Below the pieces are notes generated by a model. The model was not told the origin of the DNA. It worked only from the letters and a program-made list of their open reading frames with translations, and did not search any database. DNA of 64,000 bases from Pseudobdellovibrionaceae bacterium (GTDB lineage Bacteria; Bdellovibrionota; Bdellovibrionia; Bdellovibrionales; Bdellovibrionaceae), in contig JAEUWH010000087.1 of NCBI GenBank assembly GCA_016785955.1, positions 62,001 through 126,000 on the forward strand. The letters are read 5' to 3'. Position 1 is the stretch's first letter. Each line of letters opens with the position of its first letter. Shown here piece by piece: positions 1-8,660 of this stretch. The position numbers and the translations under genes are program-made.

Positions 1-3000
1 GTCGTGGGAAATCGGACCGCATCCTTGAATGTCTTGATAAGCGCGCGTGAGGCTATTTAGAAACATTGCCATGTCCTGGGCAGAGCCCATTGCACCAGCC
101 GCAAACGCGGGAAAAATCAATCGGCTTGAAGGTACTTCCTTTTGCTCATCAAAGTATCCAGTTGCATAGTGTTTACCAGGAATATTTTTTTGTTGAAACG
201 TCAAATTAGAAAGGCCGAGTTTCTTAAAAAACGTTGTGGTGATATCAGAAATTGATTTTTTCTCGAGGCATTCAATTAGATACTCCAACACTAAAAATCC
301 GCCACCGGAATAGCTAAACTGAGTGCCCGGCTTATTAATTACCGAGATATCTTTTAGAATCTGCGGCCATTCAGGAATCGATTGGTCCAGCGGGTAACCA
401 TTTACATAGTGCCCACTTAAAGCTGTGTGATTAAGCAAGTGTTCAATTTGCACGGCATCTGAACTTAAACGAAATGAGGAGCCGGCTTTTGCCAACAATG
501 AATTCACGGAGGTTTCGAGTGGAATATTTTTGTCTTTGAAATATTCCAAACAAAATGCACTGGCAATGGGTTTACTTAACGAAGCAATTTCAAATAATGT
601 ATTGTCTTGAACGACATCTTGCCCCAGGCAGGCATGTCCAAAAGATAAAGCTTGTGTTTCATTGTCAGAATTAATTGCTATGCTGGCGCCGGTGATCTTG
701 TGTCCAGTCAAAAGTTGCGTGACTGCATTTTTGAAATTGTCTGATGGATTTCCAGTAAGGCGTTTGTGAGTTATGTCCCACAGGGCTTCCCGCGCAGCGG
801 TCATTTCTTGGTCGCGACTTTGCTGTAAACGATTTTTAAGTATTGTCAGCAGTTCCTGTGCGGTTTTATTTTTTGCAGAAACTAAAAATTTAAAACCAAA
901 TTTTTTTTTGTATTGGTTCCCCAGATCCAAAAGTTCTTGGCGTGTGACTTCATCGCTGCCGAAGACGTTTTGTTGTTCAGAAGCGGCTTGGGCATCCAGG
1001 GTTTTCTTGGCCTCGCCAATATCGCCGTGAAAAGACGCTGACTCTAGAAGTTCGTCTAAAGAGAATCCAAGTATAGTCTTTTTGGCCAAGTCCAAATCTA
1101 AAATCGGACCGCGGGCCATTGTTTTTGCAAAATTTAAACTGCCGCAGGCTTCGAAATAATAATTTAGTCGTTCGACGTGCTTAGGCAGCTGATAGTGCCG
1201 AGGCGTTAGTTCATTGACCGTTTTCCAAGGATCTTCAGATTTTCGAATAGATTCAATGGTAAATGGTAATAACAATTCGGACGCAAACTCCACGGGATTC
1301 TTGTCGGTCATTAATTGCAGCATGATTTTCAGGGCGATAGGATACCATTTGGCCGTGTCGTTCGTATATTTAACTTGAACAAGTTTATCCGGCCTAGACA
1401 AATCTTTTCTGATAAAATGCATTTCTTGATGTACGATCTTGATAAACTCGTCGATTGGAAATCTGCCATGATATAGCTCGTGCCACACTTCCCACCTCGA
1501 ACGCTCTGCCGTTGCGAGATCGTCCATTACTCTAACGGAAACGCCGTTAACATGTGCGGGCAGAGCGACACAGCCATTTCCGCAAAGCCAATCTGTCAAA
1601 TATTGGAGTGATTGAAATACATTGTATCTAATTTCCTCAGGATGATTGTTCGCGATAAAATCTGATTCTTTGATATCTGCGACAATGAGCGAGCGGACAA
1701 AATTTTTATCAGTGCTTTTTAAACCTTCAATATCAGGTCCATGAATAAAGTTTAAGATAGCAGAGTGATGCTCGGGCAAAAGAAGCTGTTTTACAAGTTC
1801 TTCTAGGCCACCAGATTGACCGTTTCTATGTTGTCTCCAGCCTTCAACCAGAGCGATACCTAGACGTACAAAATCGGGGTGGGCGACCCAAAATCCAGAC
1901 AGATCACGCTTCATTTGCGTGATGACATCTTTGAAAAAACCAACCAAAGTCATCTGAAATGAAGGCGAGTATGGATCGGAATCTAGTGGCAGAATACCGT
2001 ACATGCCACCCACTTTCACACCGCCACGTCCACCCACAACATCGGCTAACAAGTGATGAGAGGCTTTAATATATTTTATAACAATATTTGGATCGGCTTT
2101 GACGGGAATTCTGTAGTGAGAATCTTCTTTAAAAATTCGGGCGGTTGAAGCCAAGAAATCATGCCATCCCAAAGAGGCGCCGACAAAGTAAGGATAGAGA
2201 TTATCGATAATTTCGTTGGTTCGCAAGATCGCACGGGGGTTTTCCAGCACCACCATCAGGCGCACTGAACCCAGTTTATAAGAAGAAAAGCGTTGCTGAA
2301 TCATTTTTTCCGCTGTGGAAATCATTTTTGCGATGTATGTGGCCTCTTCTTCGTTTTCGAGTTTGGGTATATAGAAGCATAGGGCTTGATTAATATTCCA
2401 ATTTCTAAAAAGATGAAGTGCAAAATCGTACAGATGCAGCGGGATTGGGTTATCATCTTGAAACAGGAACGTGCAGGGTAAAGCTAGGCCCGGGAAACGT
2501 TTGATGGGTGTGGCAAGGTGTTCCTTTTCCAGTTCATACGTCTTCAAGTTTTCATCAACTCTTAGCTTGCCCTCAAAGCAAGCCGTCAAATTTATACCGG
2601 CATCTAATAAATCAGCGTGAATAGGAGTTTTGGAGTCTTCATCATCGGCACCCCATTTTGGATTGTAGGTCACAGCCTGTAGTAGTTCCTCAACAATCTT
2701 AGGTTCGTTTTTTATTTTACGATGATATGAATTCATCGCGTTGATAGCCATCTTCGCACTGTCCGGCGGACCAAATAGTGTTACATGAGGCCCTTGAAGA
2801 TATTCGGGAATTGCGGCAATGGGTGCATCAATTTTAGGTGTCATGAATTCAGGTTGCAGGGGGCCTAAAACCACACGCCCTTCGTGGTCTTCTAAACCAA
2901 TGATAGTTTTATAGTCGGGGTCGGTGATTTCTTGCTGTAAACTGGAGTTAAATTCGGCACAGGCTCGTGTTCGCTCGTCGATAAACTTTCGATCGATACG

Positions 3001-3213
3001 ACGTTGCTGCAAGATTTTTCGCAGGTCGTTTTTGATGGCCAAGTATAGTTCAGAAAGAAACTTTAAAGAATCAGCAGTTTCTAAACCTTTACTGTTACCA
3101 ACTTCTTTTAGGCCTTGGATACCATGTACGGATTGAGCATTTTTTAGTAAATGTTCGGCCAGCGAGGGGGGAATATAGTCGTGATAGTAATCAATTTCGA
3201 AAAAGGGCTTCAT
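1..3213 (-). CDS. Malate synthase / OHCU decarboxylase / beta-lactamase-like trifunctional fusion (3' end outside window)
   Basis: The reading frame is open from the ATG at 3213 to the window edge (1071 codons), so the C-terminus is missing. Residues ~1-665 are malate synthase: metal-binding candidates E334 and D352, the GGM and FWVAHPDF motifs (~402-448), and the C-terminal plug MDDLATAERSR (563-573) carrying the catalytic Asp. Residues ~680-820 match OHCU decarboxylase (URAD): His729, SEQ at 745-747, a KFGF motif at 771-774 and a terminal RL. Residues ~825-1071+ match a class C beta-lactamase/serine hydrolase with SLSK at 878-881 and YSG at 968-970. It starts 3 nt after hiuH, the enzyme that makes the URAD substrate. 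URAD makes S-allantoin from OHCU; malate synthase would condense glyoxylate, a later purine product, with acetyl-CoA. The role of the third domain is unknown. The domain calls are firm; joint function is inferred. Confidence 0.88.
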   Translation of the reverse strand, partial: MKPFFEIDYYHDYIPPSLAEHLLKNAQSVHGIQGLKEVGNSKGLETADSLKFLSELYLAIKNDLRKILQQRRIDRKFIDERTRACAEFNSSLQQEITDPDYKTIIGLEDHEGRVVLGPLQPEFMTPKIDAPIAAIPEYLQGPHVTLFGPPDSAKMAINAMNSYHRKIKNEPKIVEELLQAVTYNPKWGADDEDSKTPIHADLLDAGINLTACFEGKLRVDENLKTYELEKEHLATPIKRFPGLALPCTFLFQDDNPIPLHLYDFALHLFRNWNINQALCFYIPKLENEEEATYIAKMISTAEKMIQQRFSSYKLGSVRLMVVLENPRAILRTNEIIDNLYPYFVGASLGWHDFLASTARIFKEDSHYRIPVKADPNIVIKYIKASHHLLADVVGGRGGVKVGGMYGILPLDSDPYSPSFQMTLVGFFKDVITQMKRDLSGFWVAHPDFVRLGIALVEGWRQHRNGQSGGLEELVKQLLLPEHHSAILNFIHGPDIEGLKSTDKNFVRSLIVADIKESDFIANNHPEEIRYNVFQSLQYLTDWLCGNGCVALPAHVNGVSVRVMDDLATAERSRWEVWHELYHGRFPIDEFIKIVHQEMHFIRKDLSRPDKLVQVKYTNDTAKWYPIALKIMLQLMTDKNPVEFASELLLPFTIESIRKSEDPWKTVNELTPRHYQLPKHVERLNYYFEACGSLNFAKTMARGPILDLDLAKKTILGFSLDELLESASFHGDIGEAKKTLDAQAASEQQNVFGSDEVTRQELLDLGNQYKKKFGFKFLVSAKNKTAQELLTILKNRLQQSRDQEMTAAREALWDITHKRLTGNPSDNFKNAVTQLLTGHKITGASIAINSDNETQALSFGHACLGQDVVQDNTLFEIASLSKPIASAFCLEYFKDKNIPLETSVNSLLAKAGSSFRLSSDAVQIEHLLNHTALSGHYVNGYPLDQSIPEWPQILKDISVINKPGTQFSYSGGGFLVLEYLIECLEKKSISDITTTFFKKLGLSNLTFQQKNIPGKHYATGYFDEQKEVPSSRLIFPAFAAGAMGSAQDMAMFLNSLTRAYQDIQGCGPISHD

Positions 3214-3216
3214 GAA

Positions 3217-3540
3217 TTAGCTGCCTCGGTATGTGCTGTATCCATATGGACTTAGTAAAAGCGGAACGTGATATTTTCTTTTGGTATCCGTGATATTGAA
3301 TGCGACAGGGATGGCCAAGAAGAAAGGAGTTAAGTTCTGCTTTTTCAAATAGTCTTCAATGTCGAAAGTCAGCCGATATTGTCCAGGCTCATAAGGGCAG
3401 TCAAATTGTATGCGCCCATCAGCGTTTGTTTTATCAGCTTTCAACAGCGACCAGGTTTGGCCCACATATTTTTCTAATGTGACTTGTACGGCCTGCGCGG
3501 GGATACCTAAATTTATATCTAGAATATGTGTGCTGATCAT
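3217..3540 (-). CDS. hiuH: 5-hydroxyisourate hydrolase
   Basis: This 107-residue protein is a transthyretin-like hydrolase that opens 5-hydroxyisourate, the product of urate oxidase, to OHCU. It has the family's normal length, the N-terminal THILD motif (residues 4-8) and the C-terminal signature YRGS. Its ATG overlaps the xdhC stop as ATGA, so translation is probably coupled. The next gene starts 3 nt downstream and carries the OHCU decarboxylase that uses its product. No signal peptide is seen, so it should act in the cytoplasm. Confidence in the function is high because both motif and context agree. Confidence 0.93.
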   Translation of the reverse strand: MISTHILDINLGIPAQAVQVTLEKYVGQTWSLLKADKTNADGRIQFDCPYEPGQYRLTFDIEDYLKKQNLTPFFLAIPVAFNITDTKRKYHVPLLLSPYGYSTYRGS

Positions 3541-4316
3541 TTCCCTGTCCTTTTTGATTTATAAGTTAACAGCTGGGCCGCAATGCTGATGGCGATCTCG
3601 GGTGGTGTGTTGTCACCAATTTCAAGACCGATCGGGCAGTGTAGACGTTCGATGGCTTGCTCGGAAACGCCTCGTTGACGCAATTCTGATTTAATTTTTT
3701 CGCCTTTCATTGCCGAGCCAATCACGCCCAAAAAAACAAATCGCTCATGTTGCTTCAATGCCGCTTCTAGAACTGGCACATCAGCCGAGTGGCCTTGAGT
3801 CAACGACATCAAGTACGTTCCTTGAGGAAGCGACTCTACATGCTGAGCCATGTTTTCAGTCAGCGTAGGATGAATGTTAGGCGATGCGGGCAATTTATCG
3901 AGCCATTCTTTTCGCGTTTCAAAAACACGGATCTGGCATGACCAAGTTTGCATGACTCGGCAGAGTTCTTGAGAAACGTGACCGCCTCCAAAAATAGCCA
4001 CTGACCAGCGCGAAAAAAATTGAGTGTCGAAAAACAAAGTCACTTCTCCACCACAGGTCATTCCAATGTCTTTTTGTAAGTTATAGGTGTGAATCTGTGG
4101 ATTAGCTTTGTTTTCCAACATTTCGGCCGCGACTTTTAAACAGTGTGCTTCGATTTTACCACCACCGACCGTTCCATAGACAAGCTTTGATGAGGTCACT
4201 AACATTTTAGCACCAATTTCTTGGGGGGCACTGCCTCGAGCGTTCACGAGTGTGACAATGATATGATCCGTTAAGTTGCGTGTAACGTCGTTCAAATATT
4301 CGAGCCACTGGTTCAT
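3537..4316 (-). CDS. xdhC: Xanthine dehydrogenase accessory protein XdhC
   Basis: 259 residues. XdhC-family proteins bind the molybdenum cofactor, promote its sulfuration and insert it into the XdhB subunit. The N-terminal half has the family motifs NARGSAPQ and GTVGGGKIE; residues from ~115 form a Rossmann-like XdhC_C domain with IFGGGHVS. The frame is open further upstream, but the ATG at 4316 overlaps the xdhB stop (4313-4315) as ATGA, and the domain starts right there, so I chose it over the longer version. Its own stop overlaps the hiuH start. Position and motifs both support the call. Confidence 0.9.
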   Translation of the reverse strand: MNQWLEYLNDVTRNLTDHIIVTLVNARGSAPQEIGAKMLVTSSKLVYGTVGGGKIEAHCLKVAAEMLENKANPQIHTYNLQKDIGMTCGGEVTLFFDTQFFSRWSVAIFGGGHVSQELCRVMQTWSCQIRVFETRKEWLDKLPASPNIHPTLTENMAQHVESLPQGTYLMSLTQGHSADVPVLEAALKQHERFVFLGVIGSAMKGEKIKSELRQRGVSEQAIERLHCPIGLEIGDNTPPEIAISIAAQLLTYKSKRTGK

Positions 4317-6655
4317 ACAGAAGTCTCTTTCATTTTCATGTAAATTTGCTCTTGAGTTGCCGGAATTCTTAGTTTGATCACTGATTTTGATTTCTTGTAA
4401 TAGCTGAGTGCATTCTTGGTCGCCGCCCAAACAGAAATTGCGAGCAGTAAAGGCGGCTCGCCAACAGCTTTGCTGGCGCGAACGTTACGCGTATTTATAT
4501 TGTTATCAAGCAAGCGGCAGTGGAATACGCGTGGAATATCATGTACGCTGGGAATTTTGTATGTACTAGGAGAGTTCGAAACCAGACGACCATTTTTGTA
4601 AAACAAATTTTCGGTCGTTACCCAACCCATGCCCTGAACAAATGCGCCAGTTACTTGCCCATGGTCAACGGCTTCATTGATGGGTCGCCCCAGATCCATC
4701 AAGATTTCAGAACGTAGAACTTTTAGTTCTCCTGTCCATCGATCAATGGATACTTCGCTGGCGGCAACTCCGTTAGTATAGTAAAAAAACGGCGTCCCTT
4801 GGCCGGTCTCTTTGTTATAAAAAATTCCAGGGTATTTAAAGTAGCCATGCTGACTCAGTGATTGGCGATTTAAATAAGCTTCCAAGACAAGTTCGCTGAA
4901 GGTGATGGTTTCTTTTGGATTTGATTTATCAAATATCTGACCGCTTTGAAATTCAATGCTTTGCCAATCGGTAACGGTCTCAATTTGTATTTCAGGCACT
5001 GTGCCGGCGCCAGCCATCGGTTTTCCGCGCCATTCTTTTGGGCGGGCCAGAACGGCTTTGGCCACTTTTGATAGACGTTCGCGAATTCCTTGTGCGGCTG
5101 TCAGCGCTGCCTGGGCGTTGATATCACTTCCGCTGGACGCTGCTGTTGCGGATGTGTTGGGAATTTTTTCTGTTGAGGTGGTCATGACTTTGACATCTTC
5201 TATAGGAATAGAAAAACATTCTGCAACAACTTGTGCTATTTTAATATTCACACCCTGACCCATCTCGGTGGCCCCAGTCGAGACTTGGATGGACCCATCC
5301 ATATGGACATTCACCAAAGCGCTGCCTTGATTTAGAAAACGAGTGGTAAATGAAATGCCGAATTTTACGGCCGTTACGGACAACCCTCGATATGTTGAGT
5401 GATTGCCGGCGTTGTGCGTTTCAATATCTTGTCGCCATTTTTTATACTGAGTGTGCGTTTCAATTTCTGAAAACAATTGTGGCAAGACGTTGTCTTCAAT
5501 TTTTTGTCCATATGGCGTTGTTTGCTCTTTTTGATATGCATTAAGCTTACGAATTTCGAGAGAATCTTTTTTTAGTTGAACGGCGATGTCCTCGATAATG
5601 GACTCAATGGTAGCGACTCCTTTGGGCCCGCCAAAACCACGAAAAGCCGTGTTCGGCGGTGTGTGCGTTTTACAAACTTGACCATCGACTTTGAAATTCG
5701 GAATAAAATAGGCATTATCAAGATGAAGCATGGCGCGTTCCATGATCGCCGTCGACAAGTCGGCATAAGCACCACCATCCGAGAAAAGTTCTGCTTTTAG
5801 AGCCAGAATTTTTCCCTGACGATCAAACCCGACTTCATAGAAATTTTTAAAAGGATTGCGCTTTCCGGTCATGACCATATCATCGTCTTTGGTCAAAATT
5901 ATGCGCGCAGGTCGATTCAGTTTCTGCGCCACCAAGGCTGCAAACACAGCAAAAGGAGCCGCTTGAGATTCTTTCCCACCAAATGCGCCGCCCATACGCT
6001 TTACGACACACACGACTTGATGATGACGTAGACCTAATGCTTCCGCGACTAAATGCTGAACTTCAGTCGGGTGCTGAGACGACGAATGAATTTCTATTTG
6101 TTGGTCTTCTTTTGGGTAGGCAATCGAAGCTTGTGATTCCAGATAAAAATGTTCTTGCCCGGCAATTTCGATATCACCCTTAAGGCGATATTCCGCTGTG
6201 GCCAGCGCCGTATCGACATCTCCACGCTGAATCGTTCGCTTGGGTCCAATGAAGAATTTGGAATTAATAGCTTTTTGTAAATCGAGAGTTGGTTCAAGTT
6301 CCTCGACCTCGAGTTTAATTTTGGACTTAGCGAGATGAAAGATATCTCGTTTTGTGGCTGCAATAACGGCGATGGGTTCGCCTACAAATTGAACTTGCTC
6401 GGCTGCAAGAAAAACTTGATCATGAAAAATTGAACCCCACAGATTGTGCTTCAAATCTTTGTACGTATAAACACCTAAAACTTCTGGCAAGGCCAGGCAT
6501 TGGCTGACATCTAGGGACTTGATTTTTCCGTGTGCAATGGGGCTGTAGAACACATCGACAAATACTTCACCTTGCACAAGAGGTCGGTCGTCGACATATT
6601 CGGCGGAACCGGTGACATAGCTGCGGCCGGAATCGTGGTAAGCCGACTTATTCAT
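4313..6655 (-). CDS. xdhB: Xanthine dehydrogenase, molybdenum-binding subunit
   Basis: 780 residues, the normal length for the large subunit of bacterial two-subunit xanthine dehydrogenase. It hydroxylates hypoxanthine and xanthine to urate. Visible family motifs are GGAFGGKES, the RNPF segment, AFRGFGGPKG, the Moco-contacting GATEMGQG, and GEPPL near the end, where Glu733 is the catalytic base. The ATG at 6655 overlaps the last codons of xdhA (stop 6648-6650); an upstream in-frame ATG at 6676 would lie deeper in xdhA and is less likely. It is cytoplasmic and assembles with XdhA, with XdhC as its maturation factor encoded next. Confidence 0.93.
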   Translation of the reverse strand: MNKSAYHDSGRSYVTGSAEYVDDRPLVQGEVFVDVFYSPIAHGKIKSLDVSQCLALPEVLGVYTYKDLKHNLWGSIFHDQVFLAAEQVQFVGEPIAVIAATKRDIFHLAKSKIKLEVEELEPTLDLQKAINSKFFIGPKRTIQRGDVDTALATAEYRLKGDIEIAGQEHFYLESQASIAYPKEDQQIEIHSSSQHPTEVQHLVAEALGLRHHQVVCVVKRMGGAFGGKESQAAPFAVFAALVAQKLNRPARIILTKDDDMVMTGKRNPFKNFYEVGFDRQGKILALKAELFSDGGAYADLSTAIMERAMLHLDNAYFIPNFKVDGQVCKTHTPPNTAFRGFGGPKGVATIESIIEDIAVQLKKDSLEIRKLNAYQKEQTTPYGQKIEDNVLPQLFSEIETHTQYKKWRQDIETHNAGNHSTYRGLSVTAVKFGISFTTRFLNQGSALVNVHMDGSIQVSTGATEMGQGVNIKIAQVVAECFSIPIEDVKVMTTSTEKIPNTSATAASSGSDINAQAALTAAQGIRERLSKVAKAVLARPKEWRGKPMAGAGTVPEIQIETVTDWQSIEFQSGQIFDKSNPKETITFSELVLEAYLNRQSLSQHGYFKYPGIFYNKETGQGTPFFYYTNGVAASEVSIDRWTGELKVLRSEILMDLGRPINEAVDHGQVTGAFVQGMGWVTTENLFYKNGRLVSNSPSTYKIPSVHDIPRVFHCRLLDNNINTRNVRASKAVGEPPLLLAISVWAATKNALSYYKKSKSVIKLRIPATQEQIYMKMKETSV

Positions 6656-8078
6656 AGGTAAAATTCTCCTGCACAAAACGATCGAATAAGTCCAAGCATT
6701 GCTGTGAGCGAAAATCGGCCGAGCCGCGAAGATCGGTTATCGGGGTTATACGTGTGGAAATCATCTGCTTTATTTTGTCGACTAAGGCGGTGTTTAGCTC
6801 TTGCCCTTCGATGGCTTTTTCGACGTCAAATAAACGTAAGGCTTTGGGGCCGACGCCACCATAGGCAATTTTTGCTTTTTCAATTTTTTTATTATGAGTC
6901 TGAAAAATAAAACAAGAATTAACGCTCGAAATATCCAAGTCCCGACGTTGAGAAACTTTAAACAAGCCTATTTTGATTTTTGCCGGGTTGGGCAGTTTAA
7001 ATCGAATGCTAGTAATAAATTCGTCGTCTTTCAAGTCAAACGATTTGTAACCTTTTATAAAATCAGTCAACAGCAGAGATCGCTTGCCCAAGGAGCCTTG
7101 CATATCGACCATAGCATCGACGGTCAGCAAGAAAGGAGTCGTGTCCGCAATTGGGGACCCGTTCGCCAAATTTCCCACAAGGGTGGCCGTGTTTTTAATT
7201 TGTGGAGATGCAAAAATATTTAAAAAATCTGCAAACTGCGATTGTTTTCTTTCGAGATATTTTTGCAAGGCGTGCAAACTGACACGTGCGCCAATAACTG
7301 TAAAGTCGCCTTCTTGTCTAATTTCATAAAGCGAGGGAATTAGATGTAGACTCATCAGTTTATTGCCGGGATTTTTGCCTTTGTTAATCTGTACGCCAAT
7401 ATCGGTGGCGCCAGAGAAAATACGGGCTTCGGGGTTTTTACTCTTGTATTCAGCGGCCATTTCTAAAGTTGTTGGGGCGAAAAACTCTTTTTCACTGAGG
7501 GTTATTTTGATGGGTCGTTGCTTTTCAGAATCGAAATCATGTTCGGCTCGGGAATAGTCGTACTGCCTAGCCAATGGCTTTATTTTGGTGGTATCTACTG
7601 CTAGTGCGGCATTAATGATTGGCTGATATCCAGTGCAACGACATAGATTTCCCGTGAGGTAGTTTTTTACTTTTTGTTCGGTTGCTTGCTTGTGATTTTC
7701 GTACAAGTTGGTGAGGGACATGACAAAACCAGGAGTGCAAAAGCCACATTGGCCGCCAAAATTTTTAATCATCGAGTCTTGAATTTCGGAAAGGTGATTT
7801 TGCGAAGCAAGCCCCTCGACTGTGATGATGTGATTCATATCCATCAAAAACGAAGTGCTTATACATGAATTCAGAGACTGAAATCTTTCACTTGAGAATT
7901 GGTGGCGACGAAATAAAACTGTGCAGGCCCCACAATCACCTTCGGCGCAGACGACCTTCGTCCCGGTTAAGCCCAATTCGTAGCGCAGCAAACTGCTAAG
8001 AGGCAGAAATGCGTGTTCGCCCTTAATTTTGTGCATTTGCCCATTGATTGTTAAAAGTATGTAGTCTCGGGTTTCCAT
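6648..8078 (-). CDS. xdhA: Xanthine dehydrogenase, Fe-S/FAD subunit
   Basis: 476 residues. The N-terminal plant-type [2Fe-2S] domain has Cys44, 49, 52 and 72. The second, helical [2Fe-2S] domain has Cys111, 114, 146 and 148 (CGFC and CRC motifs). An FAD-binding CO-dehydrogenase-flavoprotein-type domain follows from ~175, including the FSGATDIGVQ motif, then the CODH flavoprotein C-terminal domain. This subunit carries electrons from the molybdenum centre to FAD and NAD+. It lies 14 nt after guaD and overlaps xdhB. All eight cluster cysteines are present, so the subunit looks intact. Confidence 0.94.
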   Translation of the reverse strand: METRDYILLTINGQMHKIKGEHAFLPLSSLLRYELGLTGTKVVCAEGDCGACTVLFRRHQFSSERFQSLNSCISTSFLMDMNHIITVEGLASQNHLSEIQDSMIKNFGGQCGFCTPGFVMSLTNLYENHKQATEQKVKNYLTGNLCRCTGYQPIINAALAVDTTKIKPLARQYDYSRAEHDFDSEKQRPIKITLSEKEFFAPTTLEMAAEYKSKNPEARIFSGATDIGVQINKGKNPGNKLMSLHLIPSLYEIRQEGDFTVIGARVSLHALQKYLERKQSQFADFLNIFASPQIKNTATLVGNLANGSPIADTTPFLLTVDAMVDMQGSLGKRSLLLTDFIKGYKSFDLKDDEFITSIRFKLPNPAKIKIGLFKVSQRRDLDISSVNSCFIFQTHNKKIEKAKIAYGGVGPKALRLFDVEKAIEGQELNTALVDKIKQMISTRITPITDLRGSADFRSQQCLDLFDRFVQENFTYE

Positions 8079-8092
8079 TTTACTCGTTTGTT

Positions 8093-8581
8093 TTAGTAGC
8101 TTATTTTATCTACTTTGGTTGACCAAAGTTTAAAAACGGTCAGAGCTTCGTCCCGCAACATGCCTTCCATGGGGATTTTTCGTTTATCTAAAGCTTTGGG
8201 TATTTCTTGATAGATGAAATCATCATCGAAATGAATTTCTGCGGCATCAACCTTGGTGTTTGCGTAATAAATTTTTCCAATACGCGCCCAGTAGATTGCC
8301 GAAAGGCACATCGGGCAGGGTTCGCAACTGGTGTAAATTTCGCAGTCTTCTAAATTGAAAGTAGAAAGCTTTTGGCAGGCTTGTCGAATCGCTTCGACCT
8401 CGGCGTGTGCCGTGGGATCATTGTTAGTGGTGACTTTGTTCCAACCCTCGCCGACAATGACGTTATCTTTGACGATGACGGCTCCGAAAGGACCACCGTT
8501 TAGAGCAACCACATTATTCTTAGAGAGCGCAATCGCGCGTCTCATAAATTCAAATTTTTTCTGTTTATCAGTAGAGTTCAT
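8093..8581 (-). CDS. guaD: Guanine deaminase (cytidine-deaminase fold)
   Basis: 162 residues, like the Bacillus-type GuaD of the CDA superfamily rather than the long amidohydrolase type. The zinc site is complete: HAE at 59-61 with catalytic Glu61, and PCPMC with Cys89 and Cys92. The C-terminal IYYANTKVDAAEIHFDD segment matches guanine deaminases better than tRNA adenosine deaminases. It would turn guanine into xanthine, the XDH substrate, which fits its place directly upstream of xdhA. The 79-nt gap before it is the likely site of an operon promoter, although I see no convincing boxes. Confidence 0.88.
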   Translation of the reverse strand: MNSTDKQKKFEFMRRAIALSKNNVVALNGGPFGAVIVKDNVIVGEGWNKVTTNNDPTAHAEVEAIRQACQKLSTFNLEDCEIYTSCEPCPMCLSAIYWARIGKIYYANTKVDAAEIHFDDDFIYQEIPKALDKRKIPMEGMLRDEALTVFKLWSTKVDKISY

Positions 8582-8660
8582 AATCTACTGATTTCTGCAC
8601 TGGAATTGCCGTTTTTCAAGGAAAATCTAACGGATATCTTGTAAAAAACAGCAATATTCC

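Noticed and set aside
1-3213. Possibility that the three-domain frame is a frameshift or assembly artefact
   Set aside because: All 1071 codons translate without interruption, the domain junctions have plausible linkers, and motif order within each domain is intact.
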